Part shown: piece after piece, positions 7,892-15,798 of the stretch
Position numbering within the stretch: the first letter of the stretch is position 1
How the letters are laid out: each line of letters starts with the position of its first letter
Source of the DNA: DATKEG01 sp035544515
GTDB taxonomy: Bacteria > Acidobacteriota > Vicinamibacteria > Fen-336
Length of the DNA stretch: 50,741 nucleotides
Assembly (NCBI GenBank): GCA_035544515.1
Contig: DATKEG010000047.1
Coordinates: forward strand, 1-50,741
Direction of reading: 5' to 3'
Program-made: the position numbers and the translations under genes
Notes under the pieces: model-generated
What the model saw: only the letters and a program-made list of their open reading frames with translations
What the model was told of the DNA's origin: nothing
Databases searched by the model: none

Positions 7892-8995
7892 GTGACGCCA
7901 CGATGCCGATGGGCGTGCGCCCTCTTCCTCGTCAGCGCCGCCTCCACGCTCCCCGCGGCCGCGGCCCGGCGGACGGAGAACGTGATCCTCGTCACCACCG
8001 ACGGCCTGCGCTGGCAGGAGGTCTTCGCGGGCGCGGACGAGGCGCTCCTCGCCAAGGAGGCGGGCGTCAGGGACGTCCCCGGCCTCCGGCGCGACTTCTG
8101 GCGCGAGAGTCCGGAAGAGCGGCGGGAGGCGCTGCTGCCCTTCTTCTGGTCGGTCGTGGCCCGGGAGGGCCAGGTCTTCGGCCACCTCCCCCGGGGCAGC
8201 GCGGCGCGCGTGACCAACGGCCACAACTTCTCCTACCCCGGGTACAACGAGATCCTCAGCGGCCGCGCCGATCCCGGCGTGGACAGCAACGACAAGAAGC
8301 CCAACCCCAACGTCACCGTGCTCGAGTGGCTCAACGGCCGCGCGCCGTATCGCGGCCGGGTGGCGGCCTTCTGCTCCTGGGACGTCTTCCCCTGGATCAT
8401 CAACCGCGAGCGCAGCGGCGTCCTCGTCAACGCCGGCTTCGAGCCGGTCCCGGGCACCGGCGAGCGCATCGCGACGCTGAACGAGCTGATGGCCGAGACG
8501 ACGCCCCCGGAAGACAGCGTGCGGGCCGATTCGTTCACCTTCATGGCCGCCCTGCACCACCTGCGGACCGCCCGGCCGCGCGTCCTCTACCTGGGCCTGG
8601 GTGAGACCGACGACTGGGCGCACGCCGGCCGCTACGACCGCTACCTCCGCTCGGCCCACCGCTTCGACGTATACCTGCGCCGGCTGTGGCAGGCCCTGCA
8701 GTCCATGCCGCAGTACCGCGGGAAGACCTCGCTCGTGATCACCACGGACCACGGCCGCGGCGAGGCGGCCAACGCGGCCTGGAAGGGGCACGGCGCGAAG
8801 GTGCCCGGCGCCGAGGACATCTGGATCGCCGTCCTGGGCCCCGACACGCCGCCGCTGGGCGAGCGGGGGGACACGGAGGCGCTCACGCAGGGCCAGGTCG
8901 CGGCCACGGTGGCCGCGCTGCTCGGCGAGGACTTCCCGGCCGCGATGCCGGGCGTGGCCCCACCCGTGCGGGCGGTGCTCCCGGCAGGGCGATGA
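7892..8995 (+). CDS. secreted alkaline-phosphatase-superfamily hydrolase
   Basis: A 367-residue exported enzyme of the alkaline phosphatase / phosphopentomutase fold, closest in look to type I phosphodiesterase proteins. Start GTG 7892 is preferred over in-frame upstream codons because it follows GGGAGG and gives the signal peptide VTPRCRWACALFLVSAAS with cleavage after AAAARR. Metal-site motifs are VILVTTDGLRWQEVF (first Asp and the Thr nucleophile position), HNFSYPGYNEILSG, LGLGETDDWAHAGRYDRYL (Asp and His) and VITTDHGRG (Asp-His). The substrate (phosphate ester or diester) is unknown. The stop overlaps the start of the PHP gene by four bases, so they form an operon of two exported hydrolases. 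Confidence 0.85.
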   Translation: MTPRCRWACALFLVSAASTLPAAAARRTENVILVTTDGLRWQEVFAGADEALLAKEAGVRDVPGLRRDFWRESPEERREALLPFFWSVVAREGQVFGHLPRGSAARVTNGHNFSYPGYNEILSGRADPGVDSNDKKPNPNVTVLEWLNGRAPYRGRVAAFCSWDVFPWIINRERSGVLVNAGFEPVPGTGERIATLNELMAETTPPEDSVRADSFTFMAALHHLRTARPRVLYLGLGETDDWAHAGRYDRYLRSAHRFDVYLRRLWQALQSMPQYRGKTSLVITTDHGRGEAANAAWKGHGAKVPGAEDIWIAVLGPDTPPLGERGDTEALTQGQVAATVAALLGEDFPAAMPGVAPPVRAVLPAGR

Positions 8996-10125
8996 GGACA
9001 GGGGCGGCCGCGGTCACGCTCCTGGCCGGCGGCGCCGTCGCGTTCGCGCAACCGCGCGAGGCACGGCCCGTGCCCGACCTGCCGGGGCTCCACACCCTGA
9101 AAGCGGACTTCCACCTGCACACGGTGTTCTCGGACGGGGAGGTCTGGCCCACGGTGCACGTGCAGGAGGCCTGGCGGGACGGGCTCGACGTGATCGCGCT
9201 GACCGACCACGTCGAGTACCAGCCGCACGCGGCGGACGTCAGCACGGACCTGCGCCGGCCGTACGAGCTGGCGCGGCCGCTGGCCGAGCAGCTCGGCATC
9301 GTGCTGGTCCAGGGCGTCGAGATCACGCGGCCGCCGCCGGGGACCACGTCCGCGATGCCAGTGGGCAGCGGCCACTTCAACGCGCTGTTCGTGCGGGATC
9401 CGGCCGCGCTCGCCACCGCGGACCTGCTCGAGGCCCTGCGCCGCGCGCGGCACCAGGGGGCGTTCGTCTTCTGGAACCACCCCGGGTTCATGGGAACGCT
9501 CGAGCCGCGCTGGCACGAGCACGTGGACGTGGCCTGGCGGGAAGGGCTCTTCCAGGGGATGGAGCTGGTCAACGGCGAGGACTTCTACCCCGCGGCCTGG
9601 CCCTGGATCGAGGAGAAGAAGCTGACGATCCTGGCCAACAGCGACTACCACCGGCCCACGCCGCCGCGGGGCAGCGGCCCGCCCCGGCCGATCACCCTCG
9701 TCTTCGCCCGCGCGGCCGACGCCGAGGGCGTGCGCGAAGCGCTCCTCTCGCGGCGCACGGCGGCCTGGCTCGGGGACGACCTCTGGGGCGCGGAAGAGCA
9801 CCTGCGCGGCCTGTGGAACGGCGCCGTTTCGGTCTCGCCCGCCCGCCTCGACGCCCGTCCCGGGGAGGCGCGGGTGCTGCGCCTCCGCAACGCCTCGGCC
9901 CTGCGCTTCTCGCTGCGTGCGCTGGACACGCCGACCTGGCTGCGCGTGGACCCGGCCACGGCGGAGCCCGTGGCCACGTCCCTGTTGCGGCTGCGCGTGG
10001 CGCGCGAGGCGCCGGTGGCCGCGCACGAGGTCACGCTGGCGTTGGAAGTCTCGAACCTCAACCCCGCTCCCGGGCGCAAGCTGGTAGTCAGCCTGCCCGT
10101 GTCTCTGACGGTGCGGGAGCGCTGA
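8992..10125 (+). CDS. secreted PHP-domain metal-dependent hydrolase
   Basis: A 377-residue protein with a signal peptide (MRTGAAAVTLLAGGAVAFAQ). The PHP fold follows: DFHLHTVFSDGEVWP (first metal His-x-His), VIALTDHVEYQPH (third motif), a His near FVFWNHPGF, and ANSDYHRP. These supply the multinuclear metal site. About 100 C-terminal residues form a beta-rich domain not seen in the minimal PHP core, possibly a carbohydrate- or wall-associated module. ATG 8992 is chosen because it overlaps the preceding stop and starts the signal peptide. PHP enzymes cleave phosphoesters; with the upstream phosphatase-fold enzyme this pair may process an extracytoplasmic phosphate compound (inference). Confidence 0.85.
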   Translation: MRTGAAAVTLLAGGAVAFAQPREARPVPDLPGLHTLKADFHLHTVFSDGEVWPTVHVQEAWRDGLDVIALTDHVEYQPHAADVSTDLRRPYELARPLAEQLGIVLVQGVEITRPPPGTTSAMPVGSGHFNALFVRDPAALATADLLEALRRARHQGAFVFWNHPGFMGTLEPRWHEHVDVAWREGLFQGMELVNGEDFYPAAWPWIEEKKLTILANSDYHRPTPPRGSGPPRPITLVFARAADAEGVREALLSRRTAAWLGDDLWGAEEHLRGLWNGAVSVSPARLDARPGEARVLRLRNASALRFSLRALDTPTWLRVDPATAEPVATSLLRLRVAREAPVAAHEVTLALEVSNLNPAPGRKLVVSLPVSLTVRER

Positions 10126-10150
10126 CGGCACCGATTCCCAGGAGGAAGCC

Positions 10151-10942
10151 ATGAAGCCGCCAACCGTGTTCCTCGGCGAGATGACCAACGCCGAGGTCGA
10201 GGAGTTCCTGAAGACGAGGCACACCGTCATCGTGCCCGTCGGCTCCACCGAGCAGCACGGTCCCCACCTGGCGCTCACGGCCGACGTGCTCATCCCGCAG
10301 GAGGTCGCTCGCCGCGTGGCTCCGAAGGTCGGCGCGGTCGTGGCCCCGCCCCTCAGCTACGCGCTCTCGTACCCCCACGTTGGCTTCAAGGGCCTCGTCC
10401 ACATCCGCATCCCGACCTTCATGGCCCTCGTCGAGGACCTCGCGGCCGCCTTCGCCCACGTCGGCTTCAAGCGCGTCGTCTTCCTCAACGGCCACTACGA
10501 CAACACCTACGCGATCGCCTACGCCTGCGCCAACGCGGCCGACCGGCTGCCGCGGGAGGTGAAGGCCTTCCCCATCAACTACTGGGACGGCATCCCGCCC
10601 GAGGTGGCGAGCCAATACATGAGCCTGGAGAAGGGCCTGCACGCCAACGCGGCGGAGACCGCGGCCGTGATGGCCATCAACCCGGACCTCGTGGACATGG
10701 ACAAGGCGAACGCCGAGTTCCCGCCCTTCCCGGACTTCACCGTGGAGAGCCACGCCGTGCACACCGCGTTCTTCTTCAGCGCGCCGGGCTCGGTGTATTG
10801 GGCCACGAAGTCGGGCACCTGGGGCGACGCGCGACAAGCCAGCCGCGAGATGGGCGAGCGCTACCTGCAGATCGCCAGCGACGCCACGCTGGCCGTCCTC
10901 GACAACATCGAGAGGACGTTCCAAGCGATGCCGGTCCGCTGA
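10151..10942 (+). CDS. creatininase family protein
   Basis: A 263-residue protein of the creatininase / creatinine amidohydrolase family, which also includes the mycofactocin protease MftE and the riboflavin-pathway enzyme ArfB. Metal-binding signatures are VPVGSTEQHGPHLALTADV (Glu and His ligands), FLNGHYDN and a conserved acidic LEKGLHANAAETAAVMAI. A strong Shine-Dalgarno AGGAGG lies eight bases before the ATG. No mycofactocin genes are nearby, so the amide substrate is open. It follows the PHP gene by 25 bp. An inverted repeat lies just after the stop. Confidence 0.88.
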   Translation: MKPPTVFLGEMTNAEVEEFLKTRHTVIVPVGSTEQHGPHLALTADVLIPQEVARRVAPKVGAVVAPPLSYALSYPHVGFKGLVHIRIPTFMALVEDLAAAFAHVGFKRVVFLNGHYDNTYAIAYACANAADRLPREVKAFPINYWDGIPPEVASQYMSLEKGLHANAAETAAVMAINPDLVDMDKANAEFPPFPDFTVESHAVHTAFFFSAPGSVYWATKSGTWGDARQASREMGERYLQIASDATLAVLDNIERTFQAMPVR

Positions 10943-10949
10943 CGGGGGT

Positions 10950-11012
10950 TCAGGGGGGAGCGCAAGGGCCATCGCGGACGGAATGGGCGTCGGCCCGAGC
11001 GATCCCCCCTGA
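10950..11012. repeat. perfect 10-bp inverted repeat enclosing a nested stem
   Basis: TCAGGGGGGA at 10950-10959 is the exact reverse complement of TCCCCCCTGA at 11003-11012. The 43-base interval contains a second complementary pair, GGGCC and GGCCC, placed symmetrically. The RNA could fold into a long interrupted hairpin between the creatininase stop and the TTG start at 11028. No U-tract follows, so it is not a classic terminator; it could be an attenuator, an mRNA-stabilising structure or a small mobile repeat. Confidence 0.5.
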
Positions 11013-11027
11013 GATAACGGAGGGTCT

Positions 11028-11936
11028 TTGGCACGAACGATCCTGGTCGTGCTGGTAGGGACGGAGGGAGGCGGACAGGCCGACGCCTACCAGGTCCTCC
11101 AGCAGGAGGCGGCACGGGAGGAGGCGCGCAAGGCGGGACTCTCCGCGGAGGTCCTGCTCGCACCCGGCTTCGATCACCTTCGCGTCGTGCGCAAGCGGTT
11201 GTCCGACGCGAGCGCGCCCGCGGTCGATGCCGTCGTGGTCGAGCCTTCGAGCGTCGCCTCCATGGGCCTCCTGCTCAAGGAGCTCAAGGGGAAGACGGGC
11301 CTCGTCTTCCTGAACGCCTGGTCCGAAGAGGTGGACGCCCACGCCGGGAACTGGGGCCGGGGGCTGGCCTTCGGCACCGTGAGCCTCGATCACGCCGCGA
11401 TCGGACGGATCCAGGCGCAGCAGGTCGCCGCCCTCCTGCCGGGCGGCGGACACGTCCTGTGCATCACCGGTCCGCTGCGCGCCCCCGCCGCCGCCGATCG
11501 CCTCGCGGGCCTGAAGGCGGAGCTCCCCCCGGGCATCTCGCTCTACGAGTCCGAAGCCGGGAAGTGGATGGACACCGACGGCATCGTCGCCTTCGAAAGC
11601 TGGTACTCCCTCTACAAGACGCGCGACTTCGCCGTGGACGTGATCGCCGCGCACTCCGACGAGCTGGCCGTGGGCGCGCGCCGGGCTTGCGAGGCGGTGC
11701 CCAGCGCGGCTCACCGCGAGATCCTGCGGCGGGCGCCGGTGCTCGGCGTCGACGCCTGTCCGGCGTACGGGCGCAAGCTCGTGGACTCGGGCCAGCTCCG
11801 CGCCAGCGTGCTGACGCCGGCCACGGCGGCCGACGCGGTGCGCGGCCTGCAGAAGTTCTGGCAGACGGGCCAGCCGATGGCGCTCAAGGCACTCACGCAG
11901 CCCGCGGCGTACCCGCCGACGTCCGTGCGTTCCTGA
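11028..11936 (+). CDS. periplasmic-binding-protein-fold sugar-binding domain protein, no signal peptide
   Basis: A 302-residue protein with the type I periplasmic-binding fold of the ribose/galactose (Peripla_BP_4) group. It has alternating beta-alpha units (ARTILVVLVGTEGGGQADAY at the N-terminus, VDAVVVEPSS, GHVLCITGPLRAPAAADRL, and ADAVRGLQKFWQTGQP at the C-terminus). It starts at TTG 11028 behind GGAGGG and runs straight into the first beta-strand. It has neither a signal peptide nor a LacI-type DNA-binding domain, so it should be a cytoplasmic ligand-binding protein. No ABC permease or ATPase is adjacent. The ligand is unknown. Confidence 0.75.
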   Translation: MARTILVVLVGTEGGGQADAYQVLQQEAAREEARKAGLSAEVLLAPGFDHLRVVRKRLSDASAPAVDAVVVEPSSVASMGLLLKELKGKTGLVFLNAWSEEVDAHAGNWGRGLAFGTVSLDHAAIGRIQAQQVAALLPGGGHVLCITGPLRAPAAADRLAGLKAELPPGISLYESEAGKWMDTDGIVAFESWYSLYKTRDFAVDVIAAHSDELAVGARRACEAVPSAAHREILRRAPVLGVDACPAYGRKLVDSGQLRASVLTPATAADAVRGLQKFWQTGQPMALKALTQPAAYPPTSVRS

Positions 11937-11970
11937 GGCAACGCCGTCGTTGGTAGGATCTGCGCGAGCC

Positions 11971-13581
11971 ATGCGGCGCTGGAACGGCTGGGGCGACGAC
12001 GGCACCGACGTGCCTCTCTCGCCCGCGGCCCAGGCGCTCATCGCGGGCGCGATCGGCGCGGGACACCCTTCCCGGGACGTGACGTTCGAAGCGGTGTGCG
12101 CGGCCGTCCCGCCCTCGCGGCTCGCGCCCCACCCGCTCGTGGACGCGGGCGCGTCCGTGCGCGCCCGTCACGCGCGCGGGCAGGGCCTGCCGGACCTCGT
12201 CGCCTTGCGCAGCGGCGCCGGCCTCGTCTTCCCCGACGGCGTCGCGCAGCCGTCGAGCGCTCAGGAGATCGAGGCGCTCGTCGCCCTGGCCGCGGAGCGC
12301 GGGTTCTCCCTCATCCCGTACGGCGGGGGCACGAGCGTCACCGGCCACGTCAATCCGCTGCCCGGCGGCCCGCCCGTGCTCACGGTCAGCCTGGCGCGGC
12401 TCGACCGGCTCCGGCACTTCGACGCCGCGAGCCGTCTCGCGACGTTCGAGCCGGGCATCACCGGCCCGGCGATCGAGCGGCAGCTCGGCGCGCTCGGTCA
12501 TCGGCTCGGCCACTATCCGCAGTCCTTCGAGTACAGCAGCCTGGGCGGGTGGATCGCGACGCGGTCGAGCGGCCAGCAGAGCCGGGGTTACGGCCGGATC
12601 GAGGACCTGTTCGCGGGCGGCACGGTGGTGACCCCGGCCGGGACGCTCCGGCTGCCGCCCTTCCCGGCGTCCGCGGCCGGACCCGACCTGCGGCACCTCG
12701 TGCTCGGGTCTGAGGGCCGCGTGGGCATCGTCACCGAGGCCGTGGTTCGCGTGTCGCCCCTGCCGGAGGTGGAGCGGTTCGAGGCGGTGTTCCTGCCGGA
12801 CTGGGACGCCGCCCTTCTTGCGGCGCGGCAGCTGAGCCAGAGCGACGTGCCGCTGTCGATGCTGCGCGTGAGCACGCCGCGGGAGACCGCGACCACCCTC
12901 GCCCTCGCCGCGCGCACGCGCGGCGGCGCCACGCTCGAGAGGCTGCTGCGATGGCGTGGCGCGCGGGAGCCGGACCGGTGTCTGGCCGTCCTGGCCTTCT
13001 CGGGCTCGGCCAGGCGTGTGAAGGGCGCGCGAGAGGGCGCGTTCGATCTCCTCCGCCCTTGCCGAGCCGTCCGCCTCGGCGGGTCGCGGCTGGGCCGCGC
13101 GTGGCAGAAGAGCCGCTTCCGCGCGCCCTACCTGCGCAACACGCTCTGGAGCATGGGCTACGCGGTGGACACGGTCGAGACGGCGACGACGTGGACGCAG
13201 GTGCCGCGCACCGTGGACGCGGTCGAGGGCGCGCTGCGCGGCGCGCTCGTGGACGAGGGGGAGCGCATCTGGACCTTCACGCACCTCTCGCACGTCTACG
13301 CCACCGGCGCCAGCGTCTACACGACGTTCGTCTTCCGCACGGCCGGGGGCGCGGAGGCCACGTGCGAGCGTTGGACGCGGCTCAAGGCCGCCGCCAGTCG
13401 GGCCATCGTGCGCGAGGGCGCCACCATCACCCACCAGCACGGCGTCGGGTCCGATCACGCCGCGTACCTGGAGGCCGAGAAGGGCGCCCTGGGCGTGCGC
13501 GCGCTGCGCCGGATGATCGCGACCTTCGACGAGCGCGGGCTCCTCAATCCCGGCAAGCTGCTGCCGCCGGACGCGGGCTGA
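11971..13581 (+). CDS. FAD-linked oxidase of the alkyldihydroxyacetonephosphate synthase (AGPS) type
   Basis: A 536-residue VAO-family flavoprotein resembling alkylglycerone-phosphate synthase, the enzyme that puts the ether bond into plasmalogens. It begins MRRWNGWGDD, as many bacterial homologues do. The FAD pyrophosphate loop is IPYGGGTSVTGHV; substrate-loop sequences are YPQSFEYSSLGGWIATRSSG and QSRGYGRIEDLFAGG. The C-terminal catalytic region is ITHQHGVGSDHAAYLEAEKG followed by LLNPGKL. Where eukaryotic AGPS has three consecutive His, this protein has His-Gln-His (488-490). ATG 11971 is preferred over an upstream in-frame TTG (11950). Two bases separate its stop from the glycerol-3-phosphate dehydrogenase start, implying a lipid-precursor operon. 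Confidence 0.85.
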   Translation: MRRWNGWGDDGTDVPLSPAAQALIAGAIGAGHPSRDVTFEAVCAAVPPSRLAPHPLVDAGASVRARHARGQGLPDLVALRSGAGLVFPDGVAQPSSAQEIEALVALAAERGFSLIPYGGGTSVTGHVNPLPGGPPVLTVSLARLDRLRHFDAASRLATFEPGITGPAIERQLGALGHRLGHYPQSFEYSSLGGWIATRSSGQQSRGYGRIEDLFAGGTVVTPAGTLRLPPFPASAAGPDLRHLVLGSEGRVGIVTEAVVRVSPLPEVERFEAVFLPDWDAALLAARQLSQSDVPLSMLRVSTPRETATTLALAARTRGGATLERLLRWRGAREPDRCLAVLAFSGSARRVKGAREGAFDLLRPCRAVRLGGSRLGRAWQKSRFRAPYLRNTLWSMGYAVDTVETATTWTQVPRTVDAVEGALRGALVDEGERIWTFTHLSHVYATGASVYTTFVFRTAGGAEATCERWTRLKAAASRAIVREGATITHQHGVGSDHAAYLEAEKGALGVRALRRMIATFDERGLLNPGKLLPPDAG

Positions 13582-13583
13582 AC

Positions 13584-15179
13584 GTGTGGGGACGGCTCTG
13601 GCGCGCCGGCGTCCTGGACGAGATCGCCCGAACGCTAGCAGCGTGGGACGTCATCGTGGTGGGCGGGGGCATCGCGGGCGCCGGCGTCTTCCGCGAGGCC
13701 GTCCGGCACTCCCTGCGCACGCTGCTGCTGGAGGGCGGCGACTTCGCCTCGGGCACCTCGAGCCGGTCGTCGAAGCTCGTCCACGGCGGCATCCGCTACC
13801 TGCAGCACGGCCACTGGCGGCTCACGCGTGAATCCCTGCGCGAGCGCGACCGCCTGCTGCGCGAGGCGCCGGGCCTGGTCGAGCCGCTCTTCTTCGTGCG
13901 GCCGGTCTACGCGCGCGAGTCGCGCTGGCTCTACCGTGGGGCCTTCCTGGCCTACGGCCTCCTCGCGGGGCGGCGCCAGCACACCTACTACGACGCGGCC
14001 GCGCTGAGGCGGCTGGCGCCGTCGCTCGCCTCCGAGGGTGTCGTCGGAGCCTACGGCTACCAGGAGGCCGCCGTGGACGACGCGCGGCTGGTGCTGCGAC
14101 TCATTCGGGAGGGCGTGCGCGCGGGTGGGTGCGCCCTGAGCTACTGCGCGGTGGACGGCCTGGTGGTCGAGGACGGGACGGTGGCCGGTGTCCGCGCGCG
14201 GGACGTCGAGAGCGGCGGTCCGCTCCTCCTGCGCGCCCGCGCCGTGGTCAACGCCACGGGCACGCGCGTGGACCACCTGCGCCGCGAGGTGGGCGCGAAA
14301 GCCCTGATCCGGCCGCTGCGCGGCAGCCATCTCGTGTTCCCCGCGGACCGGCTCCCCATGGAGCAGGCCCTCTCCTTCCGCCACCCGCGTGACGGGCGCC
14401 ACGTCTTCGCCTGCTCCTGGGAGGGCGCCACCCTGGTCGGCACCACCGACGGCGACCACGACCGCCCGCTCGACGAGGAGCCGCGGGCGAGCGCCGCCGA
14501 GGTCGCATACCTGATGGACGTGGTCACCGCCTACTTCCCCTCCCTACGGCTCGACCGCCGCGACGTGATCGCCACCTGGGCCGGCGTGCGGCCGGTCGTG
14601 GGCACGCAGCGCGCGGATCCGTCGGCCGAGTCGCGCGAGGGCCTGCTCCTGGACGAGCGGGGCCTCGTGAGCGTCACCGGGGGGAAGCTGACGACGGTGC
14701 GGGCCACCGCACTGGCTGCGCTCCAGCGCGTGCGGCACCGGCTCCCCGACCTGCGCGCGCTGCCGGACGCCACCCGGCTCTTCGACGAGGTGGACGCGGC
14801 CTCGGTCGACCACCCCGCGCTCGACCGCGCGACGCGCCGGCGCCTGCTCGGCCACTACGGCGGCGAGGCCGCGGACCTCCTGGCCGCCGCGCGCGAAGGC
14901 GAGCTGGCCAGGGTGCCCGGCACGCGGACGCTGTGGGCGCAGGTCCGCTTCGCCGCCCGCGCGGAGGGCGTCACCCACCTCGACGACCTGCTCCTGCGCC
15001 GCGTCCGGATCGGCATGGTCCTGCCCGAGGGCGGCGCGGCGCTGCTCGGCGCGGTGCGCGCCGCGGTCCAGGACGAGCTCGGCTGGACCGACGAGAAGTG
15101 GCGCGCCGAGGAGACCGCGTATCGGGCCCGCTGGCCCCTTCTCCACGCCGCGCCCGGCCTCCCCGCGACGCCTTCCTGA
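13584..15179 (+). CDS. FAD-dependent glycerol-3-phosphate dehydrogenase (GlpD/GlpA type)
   Basis: A 531-residue flavoenzyme that oxidises sn-glycerol 3-phosphate to dihydroxyacetone phosphate at the membrane. The N-terminal dinucleotide motif is DVIVVGGGIAGAGVFREAV. Family signatures follow: GTSSRSSKLVHGGIRYLQHG, GAYGYQEAAVDDARLVL, WAGVRPVV and SVTGGKLTTVR. A C-terminal domain typical of the GlpD family is present. The start is GTG 13584, two bases after the AGPS stop; the reading frame is open further upstream but only inside the AGPS gene. Coupling to the AGPS-like enzyme suggests it supplies or removes dihydroxyacetone phosphate for ether-lipid synthesis (inference); ordinary glycerol catabolism is the alternative. 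Confidence 0.9.
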   Translation: MWGRLWRAGVLDEIARTLAAWDVIVVGGGIAGAGVFREAVRHSLRTLLLEGGDFASGTSSRSSKLVHGGIRYLQHGHWRLTRESLRERDRLLREAPGLVEPLFFVRPVYARESRWLYRGAFLAYGLLAGRRQHTYYDAAALRRLAPSLASEGVVGAYGYQEAAVDDARLVLRLIREGVRAGGCALSYCAVDGLVVEDGTVAGVRARDVESGGPLLLRARAVVNATGTRVDHLRREVGAKALIRPLRGSHLVFPADRLPMEQALSFRHPRDGRHVFACSWEGATLVGTTDGDHDRPLDEEPRASAAEVAYLMDVVTAYFPSLRLDRRDVIATWAGVRPVVGTQRADPSAESREGLLLDERGLVSVTGGKLTTVRATALAALQRVRHRLPDLRALPDATRLFDEVDAASVDHPALDRATRRRLLGHYGGEAADLLAAAREGELARVPGTRTLWAQVRFAARAEGVTHLDDLLLRRVRIGMVLPEGGAALLGAVRAAVQDELGWTDEKWRAEETAYRARWPLLHAAPGLPATPS

Positions 15180-15252
15180 CGGCCGGAACGTACCGGTACC
15201 GCTCGATCATTTCCGTCCGTTGCCCGAGACCGCGGCGGCATCTCCCTCGCGG

Positions 15253-15660
15253 TCACGGCTTGACGACGGTCTCGGCGCCGTTCTCGTTCCTCAGCTTCAA
15301 CGAGCTGGCCGTGCCCCTGGCCTCCAGGATCACGTACGTGTCCGTGGTGCTCGTGGGGCCGGCGAGGCTCATGCCCGACGCCTCCTCCGTGGTGCTGAGC
15401 TTGACCGACGGACGCCCGCGCTCGGTGATCAGCCGGAAGAGCACCGTCTCCGGATGACGGTCGCCGCGCGCCGACGTTCCCGCCGGCAACACGCTCAGGC
15501 TCGCCCGCACCCGGCCCTGATCGTCGACGATCTCCAGCGAACGGCCGCGAAGCACGGCCGGGACGCCCTCCGCGACGGCGGGCCGCATCGCCCTCAGCGT
15601 GGACAACAGGATCCCCAGGTTCACCAGGGTGAGCACGACGAGAACGCGATGGATCTTCAT
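15253..15660 (-). CDS. small membrane-anchored or secreted protein of unknown function
   Basis: A 135-residue protein. Residues about 5-25 (HRVLVVLTLVNLGILLSTL) form an uncleaved anchor or signal peptide. The rest is a beta-rich domain with an internal repeat-like pattern (RSLEIVDDQGRVRASLSVLP, then RPSVKLSTTEEASGMSLAG and SSLKLRNENGAETVVKP), in which Asp/Glu-Gly turns alternate with strands. I have no named function for it. Its ATG overlaps the stop of the VOC remnant just upstream (ATGA). It converges on the glycerol-3-phosphate dehydrogenase with 73 bp between stops. Confidence 0.75.
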   Translation of the reverse strand: MKIHRVLVVLTLVNLGILLSTLRAMRPAVAEGVPAVLRGRSLEIVDDQGRVRASLSVLPAGTSARGDRHPETVLFRLITERGRPSVKLSTTEEASGMSLAGPTSTTDTYVILEARGTASSLKLRNENGAETVVKP

Positions 15661-15782
15661 GAAGCACCCTTCCTCTTTATCGGCCCTTCGACCAGATTGA
15701 ACATGAACGGCTTCCGGGATGGCCCGAAGTAGCGGGTGTTTTTCGGGAACACGCTCCAGACCGTGAGGCCGCCATCGGGCAT
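15657..15782 (-). pseudogene. remnant of a VOC (glyoxalase/bleomycin-resistance) family gene
   Basis: A 41-codon frame too short for routine calling, read from ATG 15782. It encodes PDGGLTVWSVFPKNTRYFG and then PSRKPFMFNLVEGPIKR. This matches from memory the middle of small VOC proteins, which carry a Gly-rich turn, TVW-x-x-FP-x-x-T-x-Y-F, then PFM-x-N and a following V-x-D-L helix. The N-terminal about 40 residues and the C-terminal half are absent; the helix start after PFMFN is replaced by unrelated residues. G/C third positions are still common, so decay may be recent. The frame runs open into the 3' end of aspS. It could instead be a real micro-protein coupled to the next gene. Confidence 0.55.
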
Positions 15783-15798
15783 GTCCCGCGGCTCAGCG

